NCBI RefSeq assembly: GCF_000004825.1
Contig: NW_008805085.1
Span: 1,240,001 to 1,304,000 of the forward strand
DNA: 64,000 nucleotides
Source of the DNA: Heterostelium album PN500
Taxonomy: Eukaryota; Evosea; Eumycetozoa; Acytosteliales; Acytosteliaceae
Reading direction: 5' to 3'
This document shows, piece after piece, positions 46,726-58,150 of the stretch; the first letter of the stretch is position 1, and each line of letters opens with the position of its first letter. The position numbers and the translations under genes are program-made. The notes below the pieces were generated by a model, which was not told where the DNA came from, did not search any database, and worked only from the letters and a program-made list of their open reading frames with translations.

Positions 46726-49246
46726 ATAAAAAAGTTTTTATCATTATTATTAATGACTTAATCAGTATTACTAAAACTTTTAAGATTTAGAACATTTCTT
46801 TTTAAAAACAGATTTTTTTCGAAAAAAAAAACAAATGAAAAATCAGATGCTGATGAATTTACTTTTTGCCACGCCATATTCAAAGAATGATTCATGTCTT
46901 AAAGTGAAACATCGTCATCCAAACATCCGGATTTAATTATTAATAATAATTCTGTTGAATATAGTTTTGGGATGACCTCTCGTCATCATCTTCTGGTTTC
47001 TAATTATTATAATAAAAATAGTTCTTAAGAATTTAAAAAAAAACTGTTCAATAAATAAATTACTTTGATCACTCACCATCACAATTATTTTTTATTTGAA
47101 AAACAAAAAAATGGAATTTAAATTATCATTATATATTTAAATTAATTTGTGTTCTGATATATGACTGTTAATGAAACAATTCATTTTCAATATCTTTAAA
47201 AAATTCTCCATCAATCAAAGGTGGTTTTTTAAACTCATTGTAATTCATTTGATGTTTGTAACCAAATAAAGTTAAATCCAATTAATTAAAGAAATTGCTT
47301 TTAAATAAATAGATGCTATCTGATTTTTCATCTGAATCACACACAAATATAACATTATTAATTAAAAAAAATGTGGTGATACAAAAAAAAAATACAAAAA
47401 CGCAAACATTCTCTTCTCAAATCAAATAGTTACAGAGTTTGTTTTTCTTTATAATTCAAATTTATTTGAAAATGATGGGTTTTTACATTTTTCATTGAAT
47501 AAAAAAAAATTATTTTATTTTTTAAAATTTGTTGTTTTTTTTTAAACAATTTTTTTTTGACATTTTCCTCAACAGTTGAAAACAGCCTAAAAATAATAAA
47601 AAAAAAAATAAAACCATCAGCAAAAAGAAGTGCCAAATGCTCGTTAACCAAGCATAGCAATTTGACAAAAAAAGAAAAACAAAAAAATAACATCAGGGAT
47701 TTTATTTAATTTAAATTTTAAATAAGTAAAAAAAAAAAAAAACCAAAGTGATTCTGAAGGTTTTTTTTTGCTTATTCTATACATATTTATATTCATCTAG
47801 AGTTTCCGTCAGTCATCATCCAGGTTTAAATGTTTTAGAGAAAATCATTTTATTGTAATAACTTTTAAATAATCATAAATAAATCACAACCAACACAAAA
47901 CACACACATTAACAAACAAATCAAACAAAATAGGTACATAGCCTAAATTTATAAAATCATACCAACACCACTCTACCACACCATCCAACTTTATATAACT
48001 ATACTACTAAGTATTGTATATTACTAATCTTTTTTTTTTTTTTTATTAAAAACATATAAAGTTGATCAACATCCATCTCTCTCTTCGATATAATAATCAA
48101 AAAAAAAAAAAACAATTAAATAAAATTAAAAAAATATCATATATATATATATACAGTCGAAACAACAAAACAACAACAACTGAGTAATCATCATGGTGAT
48201 AGTATTTATTAACTTAATAACAAGATATATGATCATATAATCAGAATCAGAATTAATATTAGATGAATAAAAGAACAAACAAATAAATAAATGAATGAAT
48301 GAATATCGGATTTTCAAAAATGGTTTTTTTTTTTTTTTTTTTTTTGATAGTAAATTTACTTTACGCTGTAACTCTTTACCCATCTTTTGTTACCAAATAA
48401 TAATAATTGTTACTTAACACCAAGTTAATAATCACATCACCTCACACCCCCCACCCGGTGAACAACAACACACACACTAACACCACTAACACAAACACCA
48501 TACACACACATAGACATTTACCTACTGCTATTCTCACACCTCTCTCTCTTTCTATTTCTTTATTACCAGAAATAGTAGTAAGTACAAAAAAAATTTTTTT
48601 TATTGCCATTTTTTTTTAATTTAACAAACTTTTTTTTTTTTTTTTTTTTTTTAATAAATAAACATCACCCAAATATTTCGCAAATACTAATATTTTCTAT
48701 TAAAATAAATATAGAATAATAAAAAAAAGCATTATCCCAAAATAACAACAACCAACATCGATTCGAAGTAACAGTCAACATTCTCTTTAACAACAATAGA
48801 AAATAATTATAGTAGTAAACAAGAAACAAGTGTAGTTAGTTATCACTATTATAGTAAAATTTGCAAATTTAGAAAGATAATATCTGAATTCAATCATTAT
48901 TATAGTAATAGTTTTTATATTATCAAAAAATATCATAGTTTTTTTTTATTTATAAAGATATAATATATTTTATTATTTTTTTTAAATATATATATTTTTT
49001 TACTACTATCATTTACTCTCACACACACAGCAACCACACAACCACATACACCCTCAGTATAGTAAATAGTATAGCCTAGTATTTAAAATAAATAGCAATA
49101 TTAATAATAATAACACAATATAAAACAACCACAACACGCAAGCTCTATTAGCATAATAATCATAATTTAAATATTAATAATATTCTCTATTAAAAACAAA
49201 AAAAACAAAACCAAATTGTACAATTTATTGATTCAATTCAAAAACA
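46726..49246. other. long intergenic region upstream of STATa, 2.5 kb
   Basis: A/T homopolymers dominate. Three items deserve mention. Coding-like minus-strand snippets lie at about 46925-47400 (see findings). A C-rich element CACACCCCCCACCCGG sits at 48443-48458, inside a CA-rich stretch up to 48515, and resembles G-box/GBF sites (complement GGGTGGGGGGTGTG). A second CA-rich patch is at 49018-49055. These may be developmental promoter elements of the STAT gene. Long poly-T runs lie at 48030-48045, 48326-48346 and 48630-48652. Confidence 0.45.
48443..48515. promoter_or_regulatory. candidate GBF-type G-box and CA-rich element
   Basis: A run of C-rich DNA followed by CACA/ACAC repeats about 0.75 kb upstream of the STATa start codon. 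Dictyostelid developmental promoters use TG/CA-rich G-boxes bound by GBF. The match is by eye and binding is inferred. Confidence 0.35.
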
Positions 49247-49785
49247 ATGTCTAAAAAGAGAACTTTGGAATCTTTACAGGATGAAAGTGGTGGATTCCCT
49301 GAGGTGAAAGCTGAAGCTGTAGATGATCTTTCTGCAGATGGTTTCACTACCAACGATGATTTAATGTCTTTAATGACCTTTTTAGAGTATGTAATCTGTC
49401 CTTTATTTATCCTAATTCGATAATATTGCTCAATTTATAATAATCATCCATAAATTATTATATATTAATATTATAAATTAAATTAACAATCATCATCAAT
49501 CATAATCATCGACATTCATTATTATAATAATTGTTACAATAATATCCAAATTTATATATTTATTTTTCCTAAAATCCATATTTAATTAATAATAATAATA
49601 ATAAAATTTAATATATATAAATTAATTACTTTTTATATTAATATATATTAATTTACAAACTTTTTTGAAATTCAAAAAAAAAAAATTGTAGTAACGGTTC
49701 ATCACAATCAAATTTCATGGTAAAACCAGAACAAAGTTTGAATCAAACAGCTCAATTGTATACAAATATACAACAACCACAGCAA

Positions 49786-49829
<44 letters not shown>

Positions 49830-51887
49830 ACAACAACAACCACAGCTGCAGAATATTTATACAAACAACGGACAGCAAGTCTATCAACAACAGCCACAAA
49901 ACGGACAACAACAACAAATGATATCTCCACCACAACAACCCACCTATTATACAAATGGTACCAATATCGATGATGCCCACAAGTTGCAGCAACAACAAAT
50001 GATGTTACAAGCACAGGCACAAGCACAAGCACAACAACAAGCACAAGTACAAGCACAACAACAAGCACAGGCACAAGCACAAGCACAAGCACAACAACAA
50101 GTAATGACTTCACCTCAACAAATATTAATGAATCCACAAGATTTGCAACAACAACAGCAACAACAGAATCAAATCTATCAACAACAGATGGGTCAAATGT
50201 TACAATCTCCACCACAACAACTTCAACATATTCAAATTCAGTCGCCTCCACAACAACAGACAATAATGCACACATCTCCACCTCAGATTTTACAGTCACC
50301 TCCACAATCTTCACTTCAACTACCAACTCCAGTACCAGTGATCCCACAACAATTGCAAAATCAACAACCAATTCCACTGCCTCCACATCTGTTGGTCGTC
50401 CCATTTGGAAATCAACCATTGCAACCACATCAACAGATTATCAATGAATGTCTGAAACTTCACTTGGCGCAGAAGGATCAGTTGGAAAAGATGAAGATCG
50501 TACAGAAACAGGTGTTGGCACATCCACAGAAAGAGACATTTCAGATGTTGGACAACGAGCAAAACACCCTCAAGAAACAGATAGATGCCGAGTTGACCTC
50601 GCTCCAACAGATCGACCAGACATTCGTATTGTCGCCAACAGAGATACGCAACGTCGTCTTCCTGCTGCACGAACTCACTATCCAATCGATTCAACTGGAG
50701 CTGTATCACGAGGAACTCCAGTTGCTAGTTCGTCCACAATCGCCAACCCCTACGATCGCCGCTCTCGTCGTCATCGAGCAACCATTCCCTATGGTCATCA
50801 CCAAGTGCAAACCACTGGAAGACGATCCCGTCGTTGTTCAACTGCTCAGTGGAACAAGAACAGAGCTGCAGCTCATTGGAAAAGTCAAGGCAACAATGAT
50901 CGTCGAGAATCAACAGAGTTCAAAGTCAAGCAGCAGTCCCAAAACCATAGAGACAGAAGTGGTCAGTATGGACGAAGTACAACGTCTAGCCAAATATCAT
51001 TTGAAATTCCTAAATGGTACAAGAAAGAATCCGGTGACACTAAAGTTTGGAATGCAGGTTCAGGTGGTCGGTGGAACACCGGTCAACATTGAGTCGCCAC
51101 CATCGTCGCCGTTCATCGTCATCACCAACGAGTGTCAATATGAAGAGTCCGACGGTACTCTCCTAAAGAAAGACAGTTTCGGAAACAATGCCGAGATAGC
51201 CTGGGCCTCGTACGCCAACAAGCTGCAACGTCACTTCTTGCGCGCCACTCGTCAAGACTCGATAAAGCCGACCAGATACCTGTCGCGTCACGAACTTATC
51301 TATTTACATCAACAGTTCTTTGGCGGTCGTGCCACTATTACACAGGCAATGTTTGATACTTTTTGGAATTGGTTCGGTAAAGGACTACAGAAACTTCGTT
51401 ACCAACGTCATGTTTGCTCCATGTGGCAGTCCGGTTTGATCTATGGTTTCATTTCAAGACAGAGCGTTGAAGAAGCACTGAAAAATGAAGAGATGGGTAC
51501 TTTCCTGATTCGTTTCAGTGAAAGACATGCTGGTCATTTCGCAATCGGTTACAAAGTAGACGACCCTGATCCTGAAAAGAGAATTAGACATTATTTAGTT
51601 AAAGCTGATGATACTGTAAGTAAAACATACATATCATTATTAAAATAGTTATATCGCTAATAATTTTTTTTAATAACAACCTAAAGGCTGGTGCTAAAAA
51701 GACTCTTCCAGATTTCTTGGCAGAGTGTCCACAATTTACAAAGATACTTCAGTTGACAATTGATCCAACAACAGGTGAACCGAGATTAAGAAATTTCCCA
51801 AAGGATGTTGTATTGGAGCCATACTATTCAAAGAGAGAGGCTCTACCTGCGACCAACGGTTACGATTCACTGCCAATGTTAAATTAA
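49247..51887 (+). CDS. dstA: STAT transcription factor, STATa-like
   Basis: Three exons, 49247-49386, 49692-51615 and 51687-51887, give 754 residues. Start [16 protein letters not shown]. Residues about 65-220 are Gln-rich (CAG/CAA tract, then Gln-Ala repeats). A four-helix/coiled region follows ([22 protein letters not shown]), then the DNA-binding region ([17 protein letters not shown]) and linker ([20 protein letters not shown]). The SH2 domain has [19 protein letters not shown] with the phosphotyrosine-binding Arg. The tail [13 protein letters not shown]...YDSLPML has the single Tyr expected for STAT phosphorylation and dimerisation. Length and tail favour STATa over the longer STATc. STATa controls prestalk and culmination genes downstream of cAMP. 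Intron 1 (305 bp) is long for the window. Confidence 0.9.
49781..49845 (+). repeat. CAG/CAA poly-glutamine tract in STATa
   Basis: Mixed CAA and CAG codons encoding about 21 near-consecutive Gln. A second Gln-Ala repeat (CAAGCA/CAGGCA units) covers about 50008-50100. Confidence 0.9.
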
Positions 51888-52426
51888 ATATTGGTGCAGT
51901 GTGGAGAAACATGTTTTTTATTATTTACAACTGCAACGTGCCAATCGATTCATTAAAATCAATATCCTATCCTCTTTCAACATACTCGATAAACTACATC
52001 ACAAAGATTCTTTGAATCTCAAAGAACAACTTACTTGTCCCACCCCCATATCAACAACTAAATCCAAAACTTGTTTATTACTTTTTCCTTGTATATACCA
52101 TACCATATCATAACAATCAATCATTCATCTAATCATCATCCAAATTCACTAAGTATATCAACAACATAACACATAATATATTATATATATAACTAAAATA
52201 AATTTATCCAAAAAAAAAAAAAACAAAAGACAATATTATAATTTTTTAATATTTATTTCAATGATAACATTTTTATTTTATTTATTAATTAAAGTTATTA
52301 GAAAATTTATTAAAAATATTTTTTTTAATTTATTTTATTTTTATAAAATATATAAAGAAACTTCACTATTTAAACTATAGATTATTTTTTAAACTTTTTA
52401 TCTATTTTTTATTATTATTTTTTAAA
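51888..52426. other. intergenic, 0.5 kb
   Basis: 3' flank of STATa (AAATAA signals near 52195) followed by A/T-rich DNA. No gene seen. Confidence 0.6.
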
Positions 52427-53500
52427 ATGAGTACAACAACATCAACAATAACAATTGAAACAGAACAATCACTTGCGCAGGTTCTCTCAAACGCTGATTG
52501 TAGATCTGTCACAGCTGCTTCATTTTTGAGTAATGGCTTTGATACTCTTTCTATAATCAAAATTGCCGTCAACGATCCAGAATACAAGCATTATCTACTT
52601 GATATTGGGCTCAACATAGGAGATATCATTAGACTCAGAAATTACCTCAAACTTGAAGATACCACTACAAGTATGTAAAAAATCCAAAACCAATTCGAAG
52701 TTTGCTACTAATACAATTCTTCTTTCTCTTCCTCAACGTTCTTTTCTTTCTTCTTACCTAAACTCAATAACATTTATTTCTTTTGCATACTTCATTTTCT
52801 TGATTAAAAAAGTTACTAAAAGAAAAATTGAAGTTGAAGAAGGAGTGGAATATGTATTTGTGCCGATAAAAAAATACAAAGAATTCCAACACAAAGAGGT
52901 ATGTTATTGCTTTGATGAATATATATATATATTCTAATGGGAGGACTGACCAAAAGTCTCAAACTTGCCTTCCAACACGATAGTAAGCCTCAAAAGCTGT
53001 GTTCTATGTCCCTGAACCACAACAACTACTCCTCATTCCTTGCCAAAGAAATAAGTGGAATTTTTTATCACCTATATGCCAATCTCTCAACCTTGGTAAT
53101 GAAATTCAACGTAATAAATAAATATCAATTTAAATTTATAAATCCAGTAATTACTTATTTGAGAAATTTAAGTTTGTCATGAATATTTATCTATATCCTT
53201 TTTTTTTTTGAAAATTACAATTGGACTATAAAGACTATAGTAAATTAAGGTCTGGTAATAAAAATAATGTTCTAAATTTAATAACAATTTAAGTGAATAA
53301 AAAAAAAAACATTTCCAAAAAATATAAAGAAGTAACAATTGGTCACCAGACATATTTAAAGAAAGATTAGTTAACAAAGAATTCGACTTGAAAGCATGTA
53401 CAGAAATATAATCAGGTTCTTTTTAAAGAAAGATGGTAGTAGTACTACAAATAAGATTTCAGAAAGTGATATAAGGAGTCGTTCAAAAGTGTAAATAATA
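52427..53500 (+). pseudogene. broken orphan gene with SAM-like N-terminus
   Basis: Two joined exons look real: 52427-52670 and 52813-52898, linked in phase by GT-AG borders. They read STTTSTITIETEQSLAQVL..., then YLLDIGLNIGDIIRLRNYLK (like the last helices of a SAM domain), then ITKRKIEVEEGVEYVFVPIKKY. Downstream, protein-like stretches (GGLTKSLKLAFQHDSKPQK; FLAKEISGIFYHLYANL; FFLKKDGSSTTNKISESDIRSR) continue to about 53490 without a consistent frame. I infer a decayed copy of a longer gene, or a short gene followed by remnants. Family not recognised. Confidence 0.35.
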
Positions 53501-53717
53501 ATATCACAGATTGTTATCAAATTTAGATATCTGGATATATAAATTAATCCAGAATTTAAAAAGAACAAACAACTTGTTTAGATCTTTTAATCTTAAAAAC
53601 AGTAATTTTTTATCATTTTATTAACATTATTATTTTTTTTTATTCTTATTATTTTGATTAACCAAATTGAGGCTTTATTTTTTGTTTCTCCTAAGGGAAT
53701 TAATTGATGTTTTTACC

Positions 53718-55050
53718 TTAAATGAGTAAAAGAGTTACGATGGCAATGAAAACAGCACTCATTGATACCATCAATCGGCTAGAGCTATTCTTTCCATCTT
53801 CTTGATTCAAGTCAGTGTGTGTATCGTTTTTACCTTTCGGACCTGGGGTAACTGTGGCGTTGCCAGCAGCAACACCGGTGACTGTACCATTTACTCCATG
53901 TCTGGTAACATTACCGAAAACCGATGGACCGGCAATTGCCTTTGGATGACTGAATTTGATAGCACAGATACCAATATCCTTTGGAACACCACATGGGAAT
54001 TCGGTTCTCAAACAGGCGGCATAGAAACAAACTGTCTCATTTCCACAATGAGTCAAGTCACATGAGCTACGGCTGTTTTGTGGTTGTCCACTTCCTTCGA
54101 TAGAATTGGAATATGGACATCTGTTTCTCACTAGACATTCTCTGTACTTGGAGTATTCGGTTTGACAAGTGTTGTCAAAGTAGATTCTATTTTGACAGGT
54201 AGTATTTGAGGAATCAGATCCACATGAACAAACTGACCACTTTGGATCACATCCACTGTCGTCGACACAATTGATTCCTGGTAAGATTGGTTGACATGAA
54301 GAGATGGCACCACCGGAAGATGGACAACTATAACCCTGGGCCATGTTACACTCTCCGAATTGGGCAAAACAAGTGTCACCTGGTTGTTTACTGAACATTG
54401 GCTTGCATTTACCCTTGGTAGAACGACCATCGGTGGCACTACAAATATTTGGATACTCGCAGATATCCTCTGGGAAATTACAATCGGCATCAAGAGTAAT
54501 CATTTTCTTACAATGACCTTGCTTGCAATACTCTCCGTGTGGACATTCTTCATTCATACTGCAAGTTCCTTCGTTCAAACTACATTTATTTTGTTTATCA
54601 CATGACATCGAACCTAGACATTGATAATTATAAGTACAAGCTCCACCATTTCTATAAAAAAAAAGTTAACAATTAATTTTAATTTTAAAAAATATTGTTC
54701 ATAATAAACTTACGGAACATATTTAGCATTTCTACATTTGGAATTCGATTCACTGTTTACACATTTCAAACCAAATGCACATTCGTTGTCATCGATACAA
54801 ATATCACCTTCTTTTCTAGCAGTAGTACAAGTTGAATTACCTTCACATCTGAATCCTGGAGCACATTGAGCACTAAAAAAAAAAATATTGTTTTAGTAAA
54901 AAAAAGTTGTTTTTTAAATTTAAAAATTAATATTTACTTTGATTTACAATCTGCACCTTGAATACCACACATATCGATCTGACACATTATACTTCCATAT
55001 GTGATAGAAGATAGTGCCATCAAAAGACACAAATAAAGGTATATTTTCAT
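53718..55050 (-). CDS. cysteine-rich secreted protein, probable GPI anchor
   Basis: Three exons, 55050-54938, 54872-54714 and 54651-53718, give 401 residues. The N-terminus MKIYLYLCLLMALSSITYGS is a signal peptide. The ectodomain has dozens of Cys in spaced CxxxxxCxxxxxC modules (ADCK, CAQCAPGFRCEG, CSMNEECPHGEYCKQGHCKK, CEYPNICSA, CDPKWSVCSCG). Such patterns occur in dictyostelid surface/matrix proteins. N-glycosylation sequons are frequent near the end (GNVT, NGTVT, GNAT). The extreme C-terminus is a Ser-Ser-Ser followed by 17 hydrophobic residues and no cytoplasmic tail, as in GPI-anchor signals. No specific family is recognised. Confidence 0.8.
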
Positions 55051-55612
55051 TTTTAATATATTAAATAATAATCAATGTATATTTTAATAAAAAATTATAA
55101 TTAAATTATTAGATTAATAGATTTATATATTTATAGTTAGATTAATTGAATCGGATTATCGACTTAGATATTCTTATAGTTGTTTTCGTAACGATTTTCA
55201 TCTTTTTATAGTTTATCTGCAACCATCATTAAAAAAATCTCTCTACTTTTCTTTAATTATTTCTATACACACTAGTGTTAAATCAAAAAGGTATATGTAA
55301 ATTGATTATTCTTTTTCAAAAACACTTCATACCCCACACATTGAATATTTGAAGATCAAGAATTTTTGTTTGTGTTCATTCATTATCTTAATCTTTTTTT
55401 TAATTTAATTTATAATAATTAAATATTTCAATTTATTTTAATTATTCTAAACAATGTGGTAAACCATTTTACCTAAATTCGGGAAAATTCATTTTGAATG
55501 TAAAATCAATAGCACACTATAATCACTACCACACTTTACAACCAAATTCAGATTAAAAATTTTTATTATTATTAAAAATAATAAAAAAAAAAGTTAAATT
55601 TATTTATTATGA
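55051..55612. other. intergenic upstream of the Cys-rich gene
   Basis: A/T-rich; contains a short CA/CC patch near 55328-55340. No gene recognised. Confidence 0.55.
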
Positions 55613-55990
55613 TTATTTATTATTATTATTATTATTTGATTTGAAATCCATTGAGACAGCTGATTCTTCATTGTTGTCATTATCATCTTCAAATTCCGAG
55701 TCTTCGAATCCAGAATCATCGAAATACAATTGGTAATCCTCATCATCATCTTCATTTTTATCTGAATCTAGGTACCTATATTCGCAGTTAGGACAACCTA
55801 AAATTTTCCAATATTTTTGCATTTTATTTGAGATATAGATATCAAATTTATGACCTGTTGATTCTCTTTCAAATTTATTTTCCACATTGTATGCCCAACT
55901 TGCCGTTAGGAACACTTTTATTAGCAGTAGTATGCATTTGGATGAAGATTCCCTGTGGTCTAAGGTCGCCCAGCGTTAAGCTCTAGATTG
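55613..55990 (-). pseudogene. unrecognised coding fragment with acidic tail
   Basis: The minus-strand frame is open from about 55975 to the stop at 55613: WATLDHRESSSKCILLLIKVFL, TASWAYNVENKFERESTGHKFD, KYWKILGCPNCEYRY, then an acidic run (DEDYQLYFDD, FEDDNDNNEE) ending in poly-Asn. There is no ATG before residue 67 or so of this frame, and no upstream exon is convincing. A CPNC knuckle suggests a metal-binding or redox site. It might be a terminal exon, a remnant, or a mobile-element ORF piece. Confidence 0.3.
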
Positions 55991-56044
55991 ACATGAGTTT
56001 TCGTCATTTATATGTGTTTTTTATTAAACAACTCCAAATTACAG

Positions 56045-56180
56045 TTCTTTGAATTGCCAAACTAAATCCAAAGACTACATTTGCTCTGATTATTAGTGGT
56101 GCTGTATCTTACTATCTACTATTAAAAAGATACTTTCAATCCAATACCAAGAAATATAAAATTCTAAATATGGGATAATT
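56045..56180 (+). pseudogene. short membrane-segment remnant
   Basis: On the plus strand about 45 codons read KLNPKTTFALIISGAVSYYLLLKRYF... up to a stop near 56178. One hydrophobic helix then basic residues, without ATG or splice context. Probably a relic of a longer membrane protein. Confidence 0.2.
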
Positions 56181-56292
56181 AAGAAATTAATCCCAAAAAT
56201 CTGTACATTTCATAATTAACCAATAAAATAAATAACACTATTCATAAAAAGTATTTGTTTTTTTGTACATATTTATTTTAAAGATCAAGATC

Positions 56293-57489
56293 CTATGGTA
56301 ATGAATACCTATAAATATTTGATAATAAAGAATGAGAAGATAGAGCATCTATTGATATACAAATTCTAACTTTTGGCAATGATTCGCTGTTGTTGCTGAG
56401 GATTGTTACTTGACCATTCGGGTTATTAGGTGGATTCGTATCGTTGATTGCAATCGATGCAACTATTTCATTGTCACATCGACCATTGCGAAGCACACGA
56501 TAACTCTCGAAATCCCAAATGTAGAAACCTTTACCATAGATATGTGCATCGTTGAAGAATATCGGATCGGTTAGCGTATCTTTGACCGATTCAAACAATG
56601 CCTGTAACCAAAGACCGGACAGAGTGAACGGTCTGTTCAGAACACCATAGTAGAACTCTCTGGTGATTGGATTGGTATCGGTAGCATCGAGCGTAGTAAG
56701 CAACAGCTTTGAACCGACCAGCTGATTCACAAGGCGAAATGCTTTGACATCGAGAAATACATTGAATTCCGCAACCGTATTATTACGAAAAGTGAAAATG
56801 TTGGCCGGAGCTTTTAATAGTCCGGCCATTGCCGACACCATCCCGATGGAATCGATAACACTGCTATCGCTATTGATAAGCAAATCTGCCAGATCGGTAA
56901 GAGGCGATGTTATTAGAATATCAATGGTCTCATTACGATTGGAAACCAGCTCATTAATCGAATGATAGAGTTGTGTACAATTCATGTTACTGGGTTGCGG
57001 CAGATCCGCTGACTCTGGAAAGTATTTATCTTTGGTATTCCAAAGTGATTCCGCAGGTCCACGTACTGAGATTGAACTGTTACTGAACGTTGTATTCAGA
57101 ACACTGATATCCAAGTTGACAGGTGAATCCAGTGGGAGTTGACGACCGAGTGCAACCGGTATCGTTAGGAGGTGTGAAAATGAAGCACTGTCCGACTTGG
57201 CCATGAATGACAACACTCTCAGAACTGAATTGGCACCGACCGCTACATCTGAGAATCCCGTACCACTTACACATATACCCAATAGATTGAATGTACTACC
57301 CTCTGCAACAATCGATTGCAATGTAATAATATCATCGATATTGGAATCTGTATAATAGAATAGATTTCTTCTTTTTTGACTACTACTACTACTCTTTGAA
57401 TGTAAATTAACTTTTATTGAATTTGAATTACATTGTTGTATATATATAAATAATAATAATAATAAACATAAATTAAAGTATAAATTCAT
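56293..57489 (-). CDS. secreted nucleoside hydrolase-like protein (IUNH family)
   Basis: A single exon of 398 residues with a signal peptide (MNLYFNLCLLLLLFIYI). IUNH family elements: YYTDSNIDDIITLQSIV in place of the canonical DTDPGIDDAxAL, LLGICVSGTGFSDV (usual LLGITTVxGN), DILITSPLTDLADLL (usual ITGPLTNLA), and AEFNVFLDVKAFRLV (usual AEFNIxxDPEAA). The family hydrolyses ribonucleosides using Ca2+ held by the N-terminal Asp cluster. Here the first Asp of that cluster is Tyr while the others remain, so activity is uncertain. Several NxT/S sequons fit secretion. Could act in nucleoside scavenging or have lost catalysis. Confidence 0.8.
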   Translation of the reverse strand: MNLYFNLCLLLLLFIYIQQCNSNSIKVNLHSKSSSSSQKRRNLFYYTDSNIDDIITLQSIVAEGSTFNLLGICVSGTGFSDVAVGANSVLRVLSFMAKSDSASFSHLLTIPVALGRQLPLDSPVNLDISVLNTTFSNSSISVRGPAESLWNTKDKYFPESADLPQPSNMNCTQLYHSINELVSNRNETIDILITSPLTDLADLLINSDSSVIDSIGMVSAMAGLLKAPANIFTFRNNTVAEFNVFLDVKAFRLVNQLVGSKLLLTTLDATDTNPITREFYYGVLNRPFTLSGLWLQALFESVKDTLTDPIFFNDAHIYGKGFYIWDFESYRVLRNGRCDNEIVASIAINDTNPPNNPNGQVTILSNNSESLPKVRICISIDALSSHSLLSNIYRYSLP

Positions 57490-57829
57490 AATTATAGTAA
57501 TATTATCTGTTTATTATTTAGTTTTTATTTATTAATATATTACTATTATTATGAGTCAATCATTTATCATTTATGATTAAAAGAGAGAGAATAAAAATTA
57601 AGATTAAAGTGAGGATAACAAACACAGTTAAGTGATTAACACAGTTTTTTTTGTTTTTTTTTTTAAACATTGTCAATCTCTTTTGATTGAAATGAAATAT
57701 TTTAATTCTTTTTTAAACGTTAAAATATTATAATGTTAAAAAATAATAAATAGTTAAATATTTGATAATTATAATATATTAATAAAAATGTATAAATATT
57801 TAAAACCGTAGGAAATAATGGTAAATTAA
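57490..57829. other. intergenic, 340 bp
   Basis: Upstream of the nucleoside-hydrolase-like gene and downstream of the WAP gene. A/T-rich; nothing recognised. Confidence 0.6.
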
Positions 57830-58150
57830 TTATTCTTTATTAAGTACACCTTTTCTAGGTTTTTTAGGAACTCCAGCCATACAAACTTGGCCACATCCAT
57901 TAGAACAACATAGTTGGCCATGAGGGCAACCATTTCCACATTCATTTGAACATGTTGTAGCTAGTATTGTAATTTTATAAACATTACATTATATTAATTA
58001 ATTATTAAATAATTTATAATTAAATTAAAATAAGCACTTACAATGATCTTTAGTTGGAGGGCAACTAAGTTCCATTTGTTGATTGGATTCACAATTTCCA
58101 ATATATGTCAACATAGAAATGATTACGATTAGGAATATTAGTTTATTCAT
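57830..58150 (-). CDS. secreted WAP-type four-disulfide-core miniprotein
   Basis: Two exons, 58150-58042 and 57960-57830, with GT-AG borders and matching phase, give 79 residues. MNKLIFLIVIISMLTYIG is a signal peptide cleaved near Cys-Glu-Ser. The mature part has eight Cys spaced as in whey acidic protein domains: C-PPTKDHSTT-C-SNE-C-GNG-C-PHGQL-CC-SNG-C-GQV-C. The adjacent CC and the CGxxC end are the WAP hallmark; the gap between the third and fourth Cys is slightly short. It ends in a basic tail (KKPRKG). WAP proteins are often protease inhibitors or antimicrobial. Too short per exon for simple ORF calling. Confidence 0.78.

Noticed and set aside
47430-47693. 87-codon Phe/Lys-rich minus frame
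   Set aside because: Poly-T/poly-A reading with no start context, domain or splice signals.
49715-50428. 237-codon Val-rich minus-strand frame (and an overlapping Leu-rich one)
   Set aside because: Mirror of the CAA/CAG/GCA repeats in STATa, which contain no stops in antisense.
53177-53568. Two Leu/Tyr-rich minus-strand frames
   Set aside because: A/T-composition frames antisense to the broken orphan gene; no family resemblance.
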